DNA of 64,000 bases from Clostridia bacterium (lineage in GTDB: Bacteria > Bacillota > Clostridia > Christensenellales > Aristaeellaceae). This document shows positions 44,642-53,615 of the stretch, in pieces; positions within the stretch are counted from its first letter, which is position 1; every line of letters starts with the position of its first letter. The notes beneath the pieces are model-generated. The model made no database searches. It worked only from the letters and a program-made list of their open reading frames with translations, and was not told where the DNA came from. The position numbers and the translations under genes are program-made. The stretch is from the NCBI GenBank assembly GCA_017448975.1, contig JAFSKN010000015.1, positions 1 through 64,000 of the forward strand, given 5' to 3'.

Positions 44642-44892
44642 ACGTTTTCCCCTTCCAGGGCCACCGCATGCACACTGCCCCGGATCAAAAGATCCTCCGG
44701 GCCGAAATGATCGATGAACAGCCCGTCTCCCGTCACCGTCCATAATCCTTCCCGGCAGCGCACCCGAATGCAGCGGGTTTCATATGAAAAAAGGCCCCTG
44801 TGCCCTTCGATGATCACCTCCCGCCGCCCCGTCCAAAGCGCCCGGCTTTCCCCCGCCGTCCCGTCCTTGGGGACGATTTCGTTCAAACGCAT
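44638..44892 (-). CDS. yqfC: Sporulation protein YqfC (YabP family)
   Basis: This 84-residue protein starts MRLNEIVPKDG at 44892 (GAGGTGAAGC upstream). The repeated strands REVIIEGHRGLFSYETRCIRV and GDGLFIDHFGPEDLLIRG fit the YabP/YqfC family. It is always paired with YqfD and overlaps it by ATGA. Confidence 0.9.
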   Translation of the reverse strand: MRLNEIVPKDGTAGESRALWTGRREVIIEGHRGLFSYETRCIRVRCREGLWTVTGDGLFIDHFGPEDLLIRGSVHAVALEGENV

Positions 44893-44966
44893 ATGCTTCA
44901 CCTCACGGCAGTATATGACAGGCCGGAAGAGAAAAAGAACTGCGGCGAAAGGATGTTCCTTCATGC

Positions 44967-45060
44967 AAAAAGTGAAAAGTGGAAAGTGAAAATATAAAAA
45001 AGCCTGCAAGCTGATTAGGCGCAGCGGCACATGCCAGTTTTCCACTTTCCACTTTATAAG
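44967..45060. repeat. Heptanucleotide repeat hairpin, locus 7
   Basis: Arm 1 AAAAGTGAAAAGTGGAAAGT (44967 on, to about 44998) and arm 2 GTTTTCCACTTTCCACTTTA (45037-45060). The loop includes CTGCAAGC...GGCACATGCCAG. It sits between the Lgt-like gene and yqfC. Confidence 0.85.
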
Positions 45061-45100
45061 AAATGGCCGCCCGCGTTTTCACACGCGCGGCAGCCAAGGT

Positions 45101-46069
45101 TTATTCCGTTTTCAGGCTCCGAAATACCGTTTGGTGCGCCGATACGCCGATCACGGCGCAGGCGCAGGCCATGAGGCCGTATATGCCCCAAATGGGCAGC
45201 TCATGCCAGATTTTGTCGTCAACGGCAAATTCCAGGGCGATGATCAGGCCCACGGATGCGGCTGCCGCCAGCCAGCGCATCAAAAGTCCTTTGCCGGTCA
45301 TGCGCCTTGCATCCTTCCGGCGTGCCCAGCGAACCGTAGCCGCCGCCATCAGCATCACGATGACGATCGCCGCCGTCAGCTGGCTCACCTTCACAAACAG
45401 CCAGCGAAGATAACTGTCCCGCCGCAGGCTTTCCAGCAAAATCTGGCAGGCGCTGTACAAAAGCAGGAACAGCCGGGCCGTATCGCCCGCTTTCCGCTGC
45501 TTCCGCAGCAGCGCGGCCAGGATCGCCAGCGCCGCCAGGCCCTCCAGCATGAAAACGGCCCATTTCCATTCCTCGTAATAGCCGTCGTACACGGCCAGGG
45601 GGAAGAACTGGAACGCCTCATCCTCCACGTAAGGGCCGCAGCCCTCTCCGCTGAAAAACTCCCCGAACCGGGCCAGGGCGATAGTCAGCGCCCCGGCGGG
45701 GGCCAGAGCGTCCAGCAGGGGGGCCAGGGGCTGTTTGCCGCATCGGGTCCCAATCACCGCCGCCAGCGCCGCGCCGCCTGCCGCGCCCCAAAGGGCATAG
45801 CCTCCGTCCCAAAGACGGAGCATGTTCTCCAGCCCGATTTCTTCATACAGGGAAAACCGCGCCAGACAATAGAACAGTCTCGCGCCCAGCAGGCCCAGGG
45901 GAAGAGCCAGCAGGGCCGTACCCCAAAGCGCGTCCGTGTCGAGCCTGCGTCTGCTCCCCCGATAAAGGAACAGGCCCAGACCCGCCGCCGCCGCCAGGAC
46001 CACGCACACGGCGTAGCCCGTCACTGGCATCTGAAACAGATAAAACCAAATCCGATCTTCAAATTCCAT
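45101..46069 (-). CDS. Lgt-like membrane protein, probably not a functional diacylglyceryl transferase
   Basis: This 322-residue protein has seven to nine spans and the overall Lgt pattern: GLLGARLFYC, YALWGAAGGAAL and RFGEFFSGEGCG. In true Lgt the last motif reads RIGNFxNxE and a catalytic His precedes GG; here the Asn is Glu, the second Asn is Ser and the His is missing. An altered or lost activity is inferred. The C-terminal third has extra helices. It lies before yqfC and after the NAGPA gene in the same direction. Confidence 0.72.
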   Translation of the reverse strand: MEFEDRIWFYLFQMPVTGYAVCVVLAAAAGLGLFLYRGSRRRLDTDALWGTALLALPLGLLGARLFYCLARFSLYEEIGLENMLRLWDGGYALWGAAGGAALAAVIGTRCGKQPLAPLLDALAPAGALTIALARFGEFFSGEGCGPYVEDEAFQFFPLAVYDGYYEEWKWAVFMLEGLAALAILAALLRKQRKAGDTARLFLLLYSACQILLESLRRDSYLRWLFVKVSQLTAAIVIVMLMAAATVRWARRKDARRMTGKGLLMRWLAAAASVGLIIALEFAVDDKIWHELPIWGIYGLMACACAVIGVSAHQTVFRSLKTE

Positions 46070-46089
46070 GGAACATCCGCTTTCTTATC

Positions 46090-47019
46090 TCACGGCAGGT
46101 ACGCGCTGGAAAAATAAATGATGTCCCAGTGACGGCGTACCTTGGGATTGTTCAGGCCGTTGATTTTCTCATACTTCCCGTCGCGCTTGAAAATAACGTT
46201 GCAGGTGTTGCCGCCGTCCAGGTTGTAGGCGTTCTGAATGTCCTTGAAGGAGGAAACCAGCTCCGCAAACTGCTCCAGGGTCAGGCCCTTGCTGCCCTTG
46301 TTTTCCGGGCCTTCGCAATAAATGCACATGTACTCCAGGGGACCCACCTGGGCGATGCACATCCGCTGAGCCAGTTTCATAGGCACCTGGGGCTTGGCGT
46401 CGATGAAATCCGTCTGCCGCACCCCGTCGATCACCAGGGCCGGGCCGAACGTAAAACCGTTCACAATGGTGCCGGAAAAGGCTTCGATATCGGCGTTGGT
46501 GGCTTCCTTCAAAATGTGGAAATCGCCTTTTTCGTCAATGATCAGCACATCCAGACGGTGGTCGGCCGTATAGGTTTTATCGCATTTGGTGCGGTAATTC
46601 TTTCCCTGTCGGGTCACGAGGCCAATGTTGCTCATCTGGCCCACCACGCTGTCCCCGCTGATGGCGAAAACGGCCGAGACCTTCTTGGCCTGGGTGCGGC
46701 CAAATTCCCCGTCCCCCAGGTTGGTGTAATTGCCGGACAGGGCGGCGCGAATTTGGGTGGCGTTGGCGATTTTGATCCGCGCGGCCAGATAGGTGGTATC
46801 GTACATCCTTCCTTCCTCGATCTTCACGGAAATGGAAGGGTCCTCATATTCCCAATCCGACAGATAGCACTGGTCGTAGGGGGCGATCAGATCGTCCTTT
46901 TTGGCGTCTATGGGAAGCTCGATGATTTCCGCCTGTCCCACCAGGGCGCCGGAGGGCACCAGCAGCAGCAGGCTCAGCAGCAGCAGAGCCAGCGCCATCG
47001 CGCGCAGTACGTTTTTCAT
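46090..47019 (-). CDS. Secreted phosphodiester glycosidase (NAGPA) domain protein
   Basis: This 309-residue protein has a signal peptide (about 1-29) and a NAGPA domain: VSAVFAISGDSVVG, TIVNGFTFGPALVIDG, RMCIAQVGPLEYMCIYCEG and NAYNLDGGNTCNVIF. It lacks the peptidoglycan-binding repeat of the paralogue at 3440. It stands 21 bp after the CapA gene, probably cotranscribed. A role in envelope polymer turnover is inferred from context. Confidence 0.87.
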   Translation of the reverse strand: MKNVLRAMALALLLLSLLLLVPSGALVGQAEIIELPIDAKKDDLIAPYDQCYLSDWEYEDPSISVKIEEGRMYDTTYLAARIKIANATQIRAALSGNYTNLGDGEFGRTQAKKVSAVFAISGDSVVGQMSNIGLVTRQGKNYRTKCDKTYTADHRLDVLIIDEKGDFHILKEATNADIEAFSGTIVNGFTFGPALVIDGVRQTDFIDAKPQVPMKLAQRMCIAQVGPLEYMCIYCEGPENKGSKGLTLEQFAELVSSFKDIQNAYNLDGGNTCNVIFKRDGKYEKINGLNNPKVRRHWDIIYFSSAYLP

Positions 47020-47040
47020 TGGGATAGCCTCCTTGCCCCG

Positions 47041-48936
47041 TCAGGGCAGCATTTGTCCGTTTTCAAACTGAATGATTCCGCTTTCCAGGAAGGACGCGGG
47101 GGGATTCTGGGTGCCCTTGTATTCCCGTTTGAGCACCAGCTTGCTGAACACCTGTTTTCTGGCCGCCGGGTCGGTCAGCTCAAAGGGCCGGTAATCCGGG
47201 CTGCCCTGGGTTTCGCAGGGGATCACCCGAAGCTCCTTCAGCTCCGCCTTCCCTTCGGTTTTTTCGTAGGTGAGCTGGAAAATGCCGGTGGAGGGGTCCA
47301 CCTTGCTCATGGTGCCGAAGGTGAAATTGCCGGTGGAATACAGGATGGGCTTGCCCTTATAAAACTGGATGGGCTGGAGCACGTGGGGATGATGGCCCCA
47401 GATGGCGTCCGCCCCGGCGTCGATCACCTGCTTGGCATAAGAGATCTGCCAGTTTTCCGGGGTCATGTAGGTTTCCCGGCCCCAGTGCAGGCTGACGATC
47501 ACCACGTCGCACCCTTCTTCCTCCTTCAGCTTTTTGATCCGGGAAGCGATGCGCTTGACGTCCGAATCCTGAGGATAGGAAAAGCCCACGAAGCCAAAGC
47601 GGATGTCCCCCACGTCCCGCACGCCCAAATCGTCGTGTCCTTCGGGCTTGTTGGGGTAGACGGTGCCGAAATAGGCGACCCCCGCCTGCGCCAGGGTGCT
47701 CAGGGTGTCCTGATAGCCCGCGTCCAAAAAGTCCATGCAGTGGTTGTTGACCGTGTTCACCATTTCGACGCCGCCCTCCAGCAGAATCTGCACGTGATCC
47801 GGGTCGGCGATCATGTTATACATCTTATCCGAGTGCTTCGTCCGTCTGGTGAGCACCACTTCCAAATTGGCCACGGTCCAATCGTCGTTCAGCAGGTAAT
47901 CGCTCACCAGGGAAAAAGGCCAGCCATACCCGTTTTGGGCGACGACATTGTGGTAGGAGTTGGCGACCTGCCTGCTCTGATAAGAATCGCCGATGGAGCA
48001 ATCGCCGATCAGGGACAGGGTGACGCCGCTTTTTTCCGCAGGAATCTCCGTCGTAGGCGCTTCCGTGGGCGCTTCCGTAGGAGCCGCCGTCAGCGCCGCT
48101 GTGGGTTCCGCCGCGGGAGCAGCCGCCGTGGCTGCCGCGGAGGTTTCCGTGAGGGCCGCTTCGGGAAGCGCCGGTGCGCCGGCAAAGCGCGGCACATAGG
48201 GATCGCTTTGCGTTCCCGTTCCTGATTGAATATCGATCAGGGAAAGATCCAGCCTGACCGCCAGCCGCAGGCCGCCCACCTTGATATTGGTGTAAGCGCC
48301 CCAGCTGATATGGCCGTTATACCCCACCAGGCCGAATTTGTAATCCGTCGCGCCCTTGATCGCCACGCACCAGTAAGGGCTTTTTTTGTTTCTGGAATCC
48401 ACGTACAGGTTATGGGCGGCGGCATAGGGGGTGCATACGGCCTGATGCGAGGGGTAAGCGTTCAGCGCCTCGCCCCACCGGCCATTCTCAAACCCGTAGC
48501 TCTGGTTCAGGTAGTCTTCGTCCCGCAGGGGATACAGGAAGCCAAGTCCCGGCTCCTCCAGCACCGCGCCGCGCAGGGGATCGTCCCCCAGCAGGATATC
48601 GATGCCCTCGGTGTTCAGCCACGCATACAAATCGCTTTCATCGTAGGCGGAGATCCTGCGGAAAGCGTGCTTTTCGATCACCTTCTGGTCGTTTTCAAAA
48701 ATCACCTGCTTGGCGTCGAGAATATATTCCGTCAGCAGCAGCGCCTTGCCGTCTTCCACGCTCAGCACCCGCCACAGCACGGGCTTTGCCTCGCCTTCCT
48801 TCGTATAGGGATAGCTGCCCATGGTTACATAATCATAACCCCGGTTTTTGTCGTAGCCCTGCAATTCCGCGCTGGCCAGCGGCATGATTCCCAGCAGCAG
48901 AAGCATCAGCATCCCTATCGTCAGCGGTTTTCTCAC
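47041..48936 (-). CDS. Secreted DUF6273-CapA two-domain protein
   Basis: This 631-residue protein has a signal peptide (1-23), an N-terminal DUF6273-like domain (about 30-235: VLWRVLSVEDGKALLLTEY, YAWLNTEG, LRLAVRLDLS), an Ala/Thr/Pro linker (about 250-300) and a CapA domain (about 305-590). The CapA metal motifs LIGDCSIGD, ANLEV, NNHCMDF, HWG and GHHPHVLQP are intact. CapA proteins act in poly-gamma-glutamate or other envelope polymers. A long leader with an inserted repeat precedes it. Confidence 0.88.
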   Translation of the reverse strand: MRKPLTIGMLMLLLLGIMPLASAELQGYDKNRGYDYVTMGSYPYTKEGEAKPVLWRVLSVEDGKALLLTEYILDAKQVIFENDQKVIEKHAFRRISAYDESDLYAWLNTEGIDILLGDDPLRGAVLEEPGLGFLYPLRDEDYLNQSYGFENGRWGEALNAYPSHQAVCTPYAAAHNLYVDSRNKKSPYWCVAIKGATDYKFGLVGYNGHISWGAYTNIKVGGLRLAVRLDLSLIDIQSGTGTQSDPYVPRFAGAPALPEAALTETSAAATAAAPAAEPTAALTAAPTEAPTEAPTTEIPAEKSGVTLSLIGDCSIGDSYQSRQVANSYHNVVAQNGYGWPFSLVSDYLLNDDWTVANLEVVLTRRTKHSDKMYNMIADPDHVQILLEGGVEMVNTVNNHCMDFLDAGYQDTLSTLAQAGVAYFGTVYPNKPEGHDDLGVRDVGDIRFGFVGFSYPQDSDVKRIASRIKKLKEEEGCDVVIVSLHWGRETYMTPENWQISYAKQVIDAGADAIWGHHPHVLQPIQFYKGKPILYSTGNFTFGTMSKVDPSTGIFQLTYEKTEGKAELKELRVIPCETQGSPDYRPFELTDPAARKQVFSKLVLKREYKGTQNPPASFLESGIIQFENGQMLP

Positions 48937-49038
48937 AGGCGTCCTCCTTCGTGCCGCGTTTTCCCAAAAATCGCGGGCAAATATCGCTTGTCATTCTATG
49001 CTTCAACGGTTTTCTTTGCAATACGGCTTAGTGGAATT

Positions 49039-49176
49039 ACCCCTCCGCGCCCTTCGGGGGCACCTCCTCTCTTAGGGGAGGCATTACGCCTCCGGCGCTT
49101 CGCGCCACCTCCCCCAATAGGGAAAGCATTGTGGCTCCCCTGACAGGGGAGCTGTCGGCGAAGCCGACTGAGGGGT
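49039..49176. repeat. Interspersed stem-rich repeat with ACCCCTC/GAGGGGT ends
   Basis: The ends ACCCCTC (49039-49045) and GAGGGGT (49170-49176) enclose hairpins CCTCCTCTCTTAGGGGAGG, GGCTCCCCTGACAGGGGAGC and GTCGGCGAAGCCGAC. Similar GGGGAGCTG-TCGGCGAAGCCGA-type repeats are frequent in gut Clostridia (recognised from memory). It lies in the untranslated leader of the CapA gene. Confidence 0.7.
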
Positions 49177-49224
49177 TTGGAAGCTGAATCTTTGCAACCG
49201 CCCCTTCAGGCCAGTTCGCTCGTT

Positions 49225-49254
49225 ATTATATCGTATCAAACGGATGCGTGTCAA
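49225..49254 (-). promoter_or_regulatory. Promoter of the DUF6273-CapA gene
   Basis: Minus strand TTGACA (49254-49249), 18-bp spacer, TATAAT (49230-49225). Its -35 overlaps the stop region of the upstream pseudouridine synthase gene. Confidence 0.8.
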
Positions 49255-50129
49255 ATCAAATTCATCAGCGCTTTCAATTCGGCCGGAAGGGGCGATTCCG
49301 CGCCTGTTTCCTTTCCCGTAAAGGGATGCGTGAACCGCAGGCCGCTGGCGTGCAGGGCGAACCGCCCCGGCAGGCGGCTGTCGGGCTGGCCGTACACATA
49401 ATCCCCCGCAACGGGGCAGCCCAGGGCCGCCATGTGCACCCGAATTTGGTGCGTGCGCCCTGTTTCCAGCCGCAGCCGCACCAGGGAATACGCTTCCGTT
49501 TCGCTTTCCACCCGGTAATGGGTCACGGCCCGCACGCCGTCCGGCCGCACTTCCCTTTTTACGCCGTCGCCCCTGGCAATGGGCAGATCGACAGTCCCTT
49601 CCGTCTTCGGCAGATGCCCCCGGCAGACGGCCAGGTATTCCCGCACAAAAGAATCGGTGTGCAATTGCCGCTGCAAAAGCTGCTGGGCGTGGGCGTCCCG
49701 GGCTGCGGCCAGCAGGCCGCTGGTGCCCTTGTCCAGCCGGTTCACGGGCCGGAATACGAAATCATCGGGGCAGCCAAGCCGGGCGTACAGGGCGTTTTCC
49801 AGGGTGGGCCCCTCCTGCCGCGCGGAACAGAGGGTGGGCAGGGGAGCGGGCTTGTCGATGATGAGGTAATGCTCGTCCTGATACGGAATCTCAAAGGGCA
49901 GCGCGTACGGCGTAAGGATCAGCGCCGGTTCTTCCTGCCACCGGGCGCAAAGCGCCTGCCCCGCTTGAACCCGCGCGTCCGCCCGCACGGGATTTCCGTC
50001 CAGGGTCAGGCCGCCGGAAAATTTGAGGCTGCTGAACAGGCTTCGGGATAGGTTCATTGCCCCCAAAGCAACGGATTTCACCGTCCGGCCCGCTTCCTCC
50101 CCGGAAACGGTATGGGTCAGCTCCGGCAA
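49251..50129 (-). CDS. RluA-family pseudouridine synthase, second copy
   Basis: This 292-residue protein has an S4-like N-terminus (about 12-70), the catalytic motif NRLDKGTSGLLAAARD (about 130-145) with the active Asp, and GRTHQIRVHMA. The GTSG type is closer to RluA/YlyB-YjbO relatives than to the copy at 21768. RNA target unknown. Stands alone. Confidence 0.9.
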   Translation of the reverse strand: MPELTHTVSGEEAGRTVKSVALGAMNLSRSLFSSLKFSGGLTLDGNPVRADARVQAGQALCARWQEEPALILTPYALPFEIPYQDEHYLIIDKPAPLPTLCSARQEGPTLENALYARLGCPDDFVFRPVNRLDKGTSGLLAAARDAHAQQLLQRQLHTDSFVREYLAVCRGHLPKTEGTVDLPIARGDGVKREVRPDGVRAVTHYRVESETEAYSLVRLRLETGRTHQIRVHMAALGCPVAGDYVYGQPDSRLPGRFALHASGLRFTHPFTGKETGAESPLPAELKALMNLI

Positions 50130-50199
50130 GCGCGTTTCCCCCTTTTTCCAAAATGGCGCGACGAGCCGCCGCCCGCCGCGCCGCCGTTTTGATATCTGA

Positions 50200-51126
50200 T
50201 TAACGATCCATCATGGCCAGCATCTGATTGCGCAGATCCCTGCGCTCCTTCAAATTGGGCCAGAAGCGGGTCAGCTTATGGCTGTCGGTCACGTAATCCC
50301 GGTAGGTCACCTGATTGCGAACGAACAAAAGCACGTTGGTATCGCCGTCCAGGTCCCCGGCAATGCTGATGCTTTGGCCAAAGCGGAAGCCCGGATCGCC
50401 CATGGTTTCAGGCTCCACGTTGGTTACGCTCCTGAGATCGTGGAAAAAGGTAAAATACTCGGTCAGGGTTTGGGTATTGCCGCCCTGGGCCTCGTAAAAA
50501 TTGTGATACGTCACCCGCACGGTATCCCCGTAAACGTCCACGTATACTTCGCCGATCAGATACAGATTGCTGGCGATGTATTCAAAGGTCTGCGTGCCCT
50601 GCCGGGTCAGGTCAACGGGGGTGAAAAGATACCATTTATCGGTCAGCCCGGGGCGCACATCCCGGAACGCCGGGCCAAAGCTGCACGCGGTATTGTCGGG
50701 ATACCAGGTGCCCTTTTCCACGGTCACGGTGCCGCCGTTTTCTTTGGAATAGGTGTAATACAGGCTATAGGTATAGGTTTTTCCGTCCAGCAGGAAGGAA
50801 GCCCGCAGCTGCCTCACCGGTTTTTTCGCGGACATGTCCTTATCGTAGTACGGCACAGTCCACTTGATTACCTGGCCCGCGGTCACGCCGGTTTGGGTTT
50901 CCGTGTACACCACGGTTTTCTTGGCCATATCGGTCAGGGTATACACCACCGTGCCGTCCCCCGGTTTGCGGATCCTGGTAGACAGGATCTGGGCGGTCTG
51001 CCCATGGATCAGGGTGGCGGGGCCGGTGTAAGAAATGGTCAGGCCGTTGTTCGCGGCCATAGCTGAAGCGGAAAAAGCCAGCGTCAGCAGCAGCGCGAGC
51101 GTGAGCGCCCGAAGGCTATTTTTCAT
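50200..51126 (-). CDS. Secreted protein of unknown function
   Basis: This 308-residue protein starts MKNSLRALTLAL at 51126. The signal peptide ends AMAA (about 24). The rest is beta-rich with an Ig-like opening (GLTISYTGPATLIHGQTAQILSTRI as two parts) and many Tyr and Thr. I do not recognise a named domain. It has a promoter with TACAAT and is transcribed alone. The MKN-RALTLALLL signal is similar to that of the NAGPA protein at 46090. Confidence 0.75.
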   Translation of the reverse strand: MKNSLRALTLALLLTLAFSASAMAANNGLTISYTGPATLIHGQTAQILSTRIRKPGDGTVVYTLTDMAKKTVVYTETQTGVTAGQVIKWTVPYYDKDMSAKKPVRQLRASFLLDGKTYTYSLYYTYSKENGGTVTVEKGTWYPDNTACSFGPAFRDVRPGLTDKWYLFTPVDLTRQGTQTFEYIASNLYLIGEVYVDVYGDTVRVTYHNFYEAQGGNTQTLTEYFTFFHDLRSVTNVEPETMGDPGFRFGQSISIAGDLDGDTNVLLFVRNQVTYRDYVTDSHKLTRFWPNLKERRDLRNQMLAMMDR

Positions 51127-51165
51127 GGATCGTTCATCTCTCTTTCTCTTCCGGTAACCGGAATC

Positions 51166-51194
51166 ATTGTACACTGATTAGACGATGAAAACAA
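51166..51194 (-). promoter_or_regulatory. Promoter of the 50200-51126 gene
   Basis: Minus strand TTGTTT (51194-51189), 17-bp spacer, TACAAT (51171-51166). Confidence 0.75.
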
Positions 51195-51308
51195 CCGTTT
51201 TGTTTCCTCTTTTTTGGAAAAAATTTCGATTCTTCATTCCTCACATCCCAGCGCTTTTCTTTTCTCTTTTTTTATGGTAAGATATTCCCGTGAAAGCGAG
51301 GGAAATCC

Positions 51309-53456
51309 ATGATCGTTGTGGTTGCGGAAAAGCCCAGCGTGGGGCGCGATATCGCACGGGTGCTGGGGTGCTGGGAAAAAGGCGAAGGCTTCCTGAAAGG
51401 GGAAAACCACCTGGTCACCTGGGCCGTGGGGCATTTGGTCACGCTGTGCGAACCGGACGAAATAGACGAAAAATACAAAAAATGGCGCATGGACGATCTG
51501 CCCATGTTGCCGGAGCACATACCCACCAAGGTGATTTCCAAAACGAAATCCCAATATTCCATCGTGAAAAAAATCATCAACGACAAGGACACGGAAAAGC
51601 TGATCTGCGCCACCGACGCCGGGCGGGAGGGGGAATTGATCTTCCGCCTCATCTATACCCAGGCCAAATGCAAAAAGCCCGTGGACCGGCTGTGGATCTC
51701 CTCCATGACCGACGAGGCCATCCGGGAGGGCTTCGCCAATTTAAAGCCCGCCCAGGAATACGACGGTCTGTACCGCAGCGCCACCTGCCGGTCGGAGGCG
51801 GACTGGCTGGTGGGCATGAACGCCAGCCGGGCGTTCACCCTTAGGTTCGACGCGCTTTTGTCCATCGGCCGGGTGCAGACGCCCACTTTGGCGATCTTGG
51901 TCAAGCGATATCACGAAATCGCCGATTTCAAGCCGGAGGAATACTATACCGTCACCGCCGATTTCGGGGATTATACCGGCCAGTGGTTCGATGAAAAGGT
52001 GGCGGACGAAAAAAAGGCCAACCGTATCCCCGATAAAGAAAAAGCGGAGGAAATCGCAAAAGCCGTCAAGGGCAAGGCCGCGCGGGTCAAGAGCGTAAGT
52101 GCGGAAGCCAAAAAGGAGCTGCCGCCCCAGCTGTACGATTTGACCTCCCTCCAGCGGGAGGCCAACCGGAAATTAGGCTTCACCGCCGACAAGACCCTGA
52201 AAATCGCCCAGGAGCTCTATGAAAAGTGGAAGGCCATCACCTATCCCCGCACGGACAGCCGGTATCTGCCTATGGACATGATCCCCCGCACCAAGCTGAC
52301 CCTGCAAAAGCTGCCGGAGGAATACAGGCCCCTGGTGGAAAACATTCCCTGGAAAGAGGACGGCAAGCTGCCCATTTCCAAGCGGTACTTCGATAACGAA
52401 AAAATCTCCGATCACCACGCCATCATTCCCACGCCCCAGACCGCCCCGGTGGACAAGCTGCCCCCCGACGCGCAAAAGCTGTTCGATATGATCGCCCGGC
52501 GGCTCGTGGCGGTGTTCTATCCCGCCCACGAGTACGACGCTATCAAGGTGATCACGGAAAGCCAAGGGCATCTGTTTAAAACCACAGGCCGGGTGGTGAA
52601 GGTCAACGGCTGGAAGAACGTCTATCCCGCCGATAAAGGTGATAAAGAGGAAGAAGCGGCGCTGCCAGCCTTGCGGGAGGGCGACGGGCGCACGGTGAGC
52701 AAAGCGACCGTCAAAAAAGAAACCACCAAGCCCCCGGCTCCCCATACCGACGCTTCCCTGCTGGCCGCTATGGAAAACGCAGGCAAGGAATTGGAGGACG
52801 AAAAGCTGCGGGAGCAGATGAAGGGAAGCGGCCTGGGCACCCCCGCCACCCGGGCGGCCATCATCGAACGGCTGATTCAGGTAGGCTACGCTTCCCGCCG
52901 GGGCCGGGCCATCAGCGCCACGGAAAAGGGCGTTTCCCTCATCGCCATCGCGCCGCCGGAAATCGCCTCCCCGGAAACCACGGGCAAATGGGAGCTGGCC
53001 CTGGACGAAATTGCCAAAAACAAGCGGGACACCGGCCGGTTCATGGAGGGCATCCGCAGGCTGTCCACGTTCCTTGTGGAATACGCCAGGGACACAAAAA
53101 CGGAAGCCTCCTTCCCGGAGGAAATGCGCCGGGGCAAGGGAAAGAGAAAGACTAGCACCGTCAAACCCATTGAGGGCGTCAAATGTCCTCTGTGCGGCAA
53201 GCCCGTGCAGGAAAACAGCAAGGCCTTCGGCTGCTCCGGCTGGCGGGAGGGCTGCCATTTTACCCTGTGGAAGGACGGGCTCAAGCGCGGCGGCGGGCCG
53301 GAGCTGAACGAAAAGTTAGTGAAGCTGCTGCTGGAAAAAAGCGAAGTCAAGGGTTCCACCGGCGTAATCGCCTTAAAGGACGGAAATTTTTCCTTCACGC
53401 CCAACGGATCGGAAGCGCCCAGCGCATCTTTTCCCATGGTATACGAGAAAAAATGA
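51309..53456 (+). CDS. topB: DNA topoisomerase III
   Basis: This 715-residue type IA enzyme has a TOPRIM domain (1-140, VVAEKPSVGRDIARVLG and DAGREGELI), the catalytic Tyr at residue 312 in TYPRTDSRYL, and a C-terminal zinc ribbon (CPLCGKPV ... CSGW..GC, about 622-655). It relaxes and decatenates DNA. In Firmicutes this form is often on mobile elements, but here it is among housekeeping genes with no other mobility gene. Confidence 0.95.
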   Translation: MIVVVAEKPSVGRDIARVLGCWEKGEGFLKGENHLVTWAVGHLVTLCEPDEIDEKYKKWRMDDLPMLPEHIPTKVISKTKSQYSIVKKIINDKDTEKLICATDAGREGELIFRLIYTQAKCKKPVDRLWISSMTDEAIREGFANLKPAQEYDGLYRSATCRSEADWLVGMNASRAFTLRFDALLSIGRVQTPTLAILVKRYHEIADFKPEEYYTVTADFGDYTGQWFDEKVADEKKANRIPDKEKAEEIAKAVKGKAARVKSVSAEAKKELPPQLYDLTSLQREANRKLGFTADKTLKIAQELYEKWKAITYPRTDSRYLPMDMIPRTKLTLQKLPEEYRPLVENIPWKEDGKLPISKRYFDNEKISDHHAIIPTPQTAPVDKLPPDAQKLFDMIARRLVAVFYPAHEYDAIKVITESQGHLFKTTGRVVKVNGWKNVYPADKGDKEEEAALPALREGDGRTVSKATVKKETTKPPAPHTDASLLAAMENAGKELEDEKLREQMKGSGLGTPATRAAIIERLIQVGYASRRGRAISATEKGVSLIAIAPPEIASPETTGKWELALDEIAKNKRDTGRFMEGIRRLSTFLVEYARDTKTEASFPEEMRRGKGKRKTSTVKPIEGVKCPLCGKPVQENSKAFGCSGWREGCHFTLWKDGLKRGGGPELNEKLVKLLLEKSEVKGSTGVIALKDGNFSFTPNGSEAPSASFPMVYEKK

Positions 53457-53615
53457 GAAACATAAGGGCAATTTGAGTAAACTGTCATTGGCTTCTCATG
53501 ATTTTCTAATGATTTTCCTCCTTTTCCTCTCATTTTCTTTGGTTATGATAGAACCGTTCCAAGGGAACAGAACAAAACACCCAAACGACAGGCGAAACGC
53601 CGAGGAGGAAATACA

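Noticed and set aside
46129..48225. 698-codon plus-strand ORF
   Set aside because: Shadow of the NAGPA and CapA genes, crossing two genes and their gap.
51309..53456. topB as sign of an integrative element
   Set aside because: No relaxase, integrase, conjugation genes or attachment repeats nearby; the neighbours are housekeeping and regulatory.
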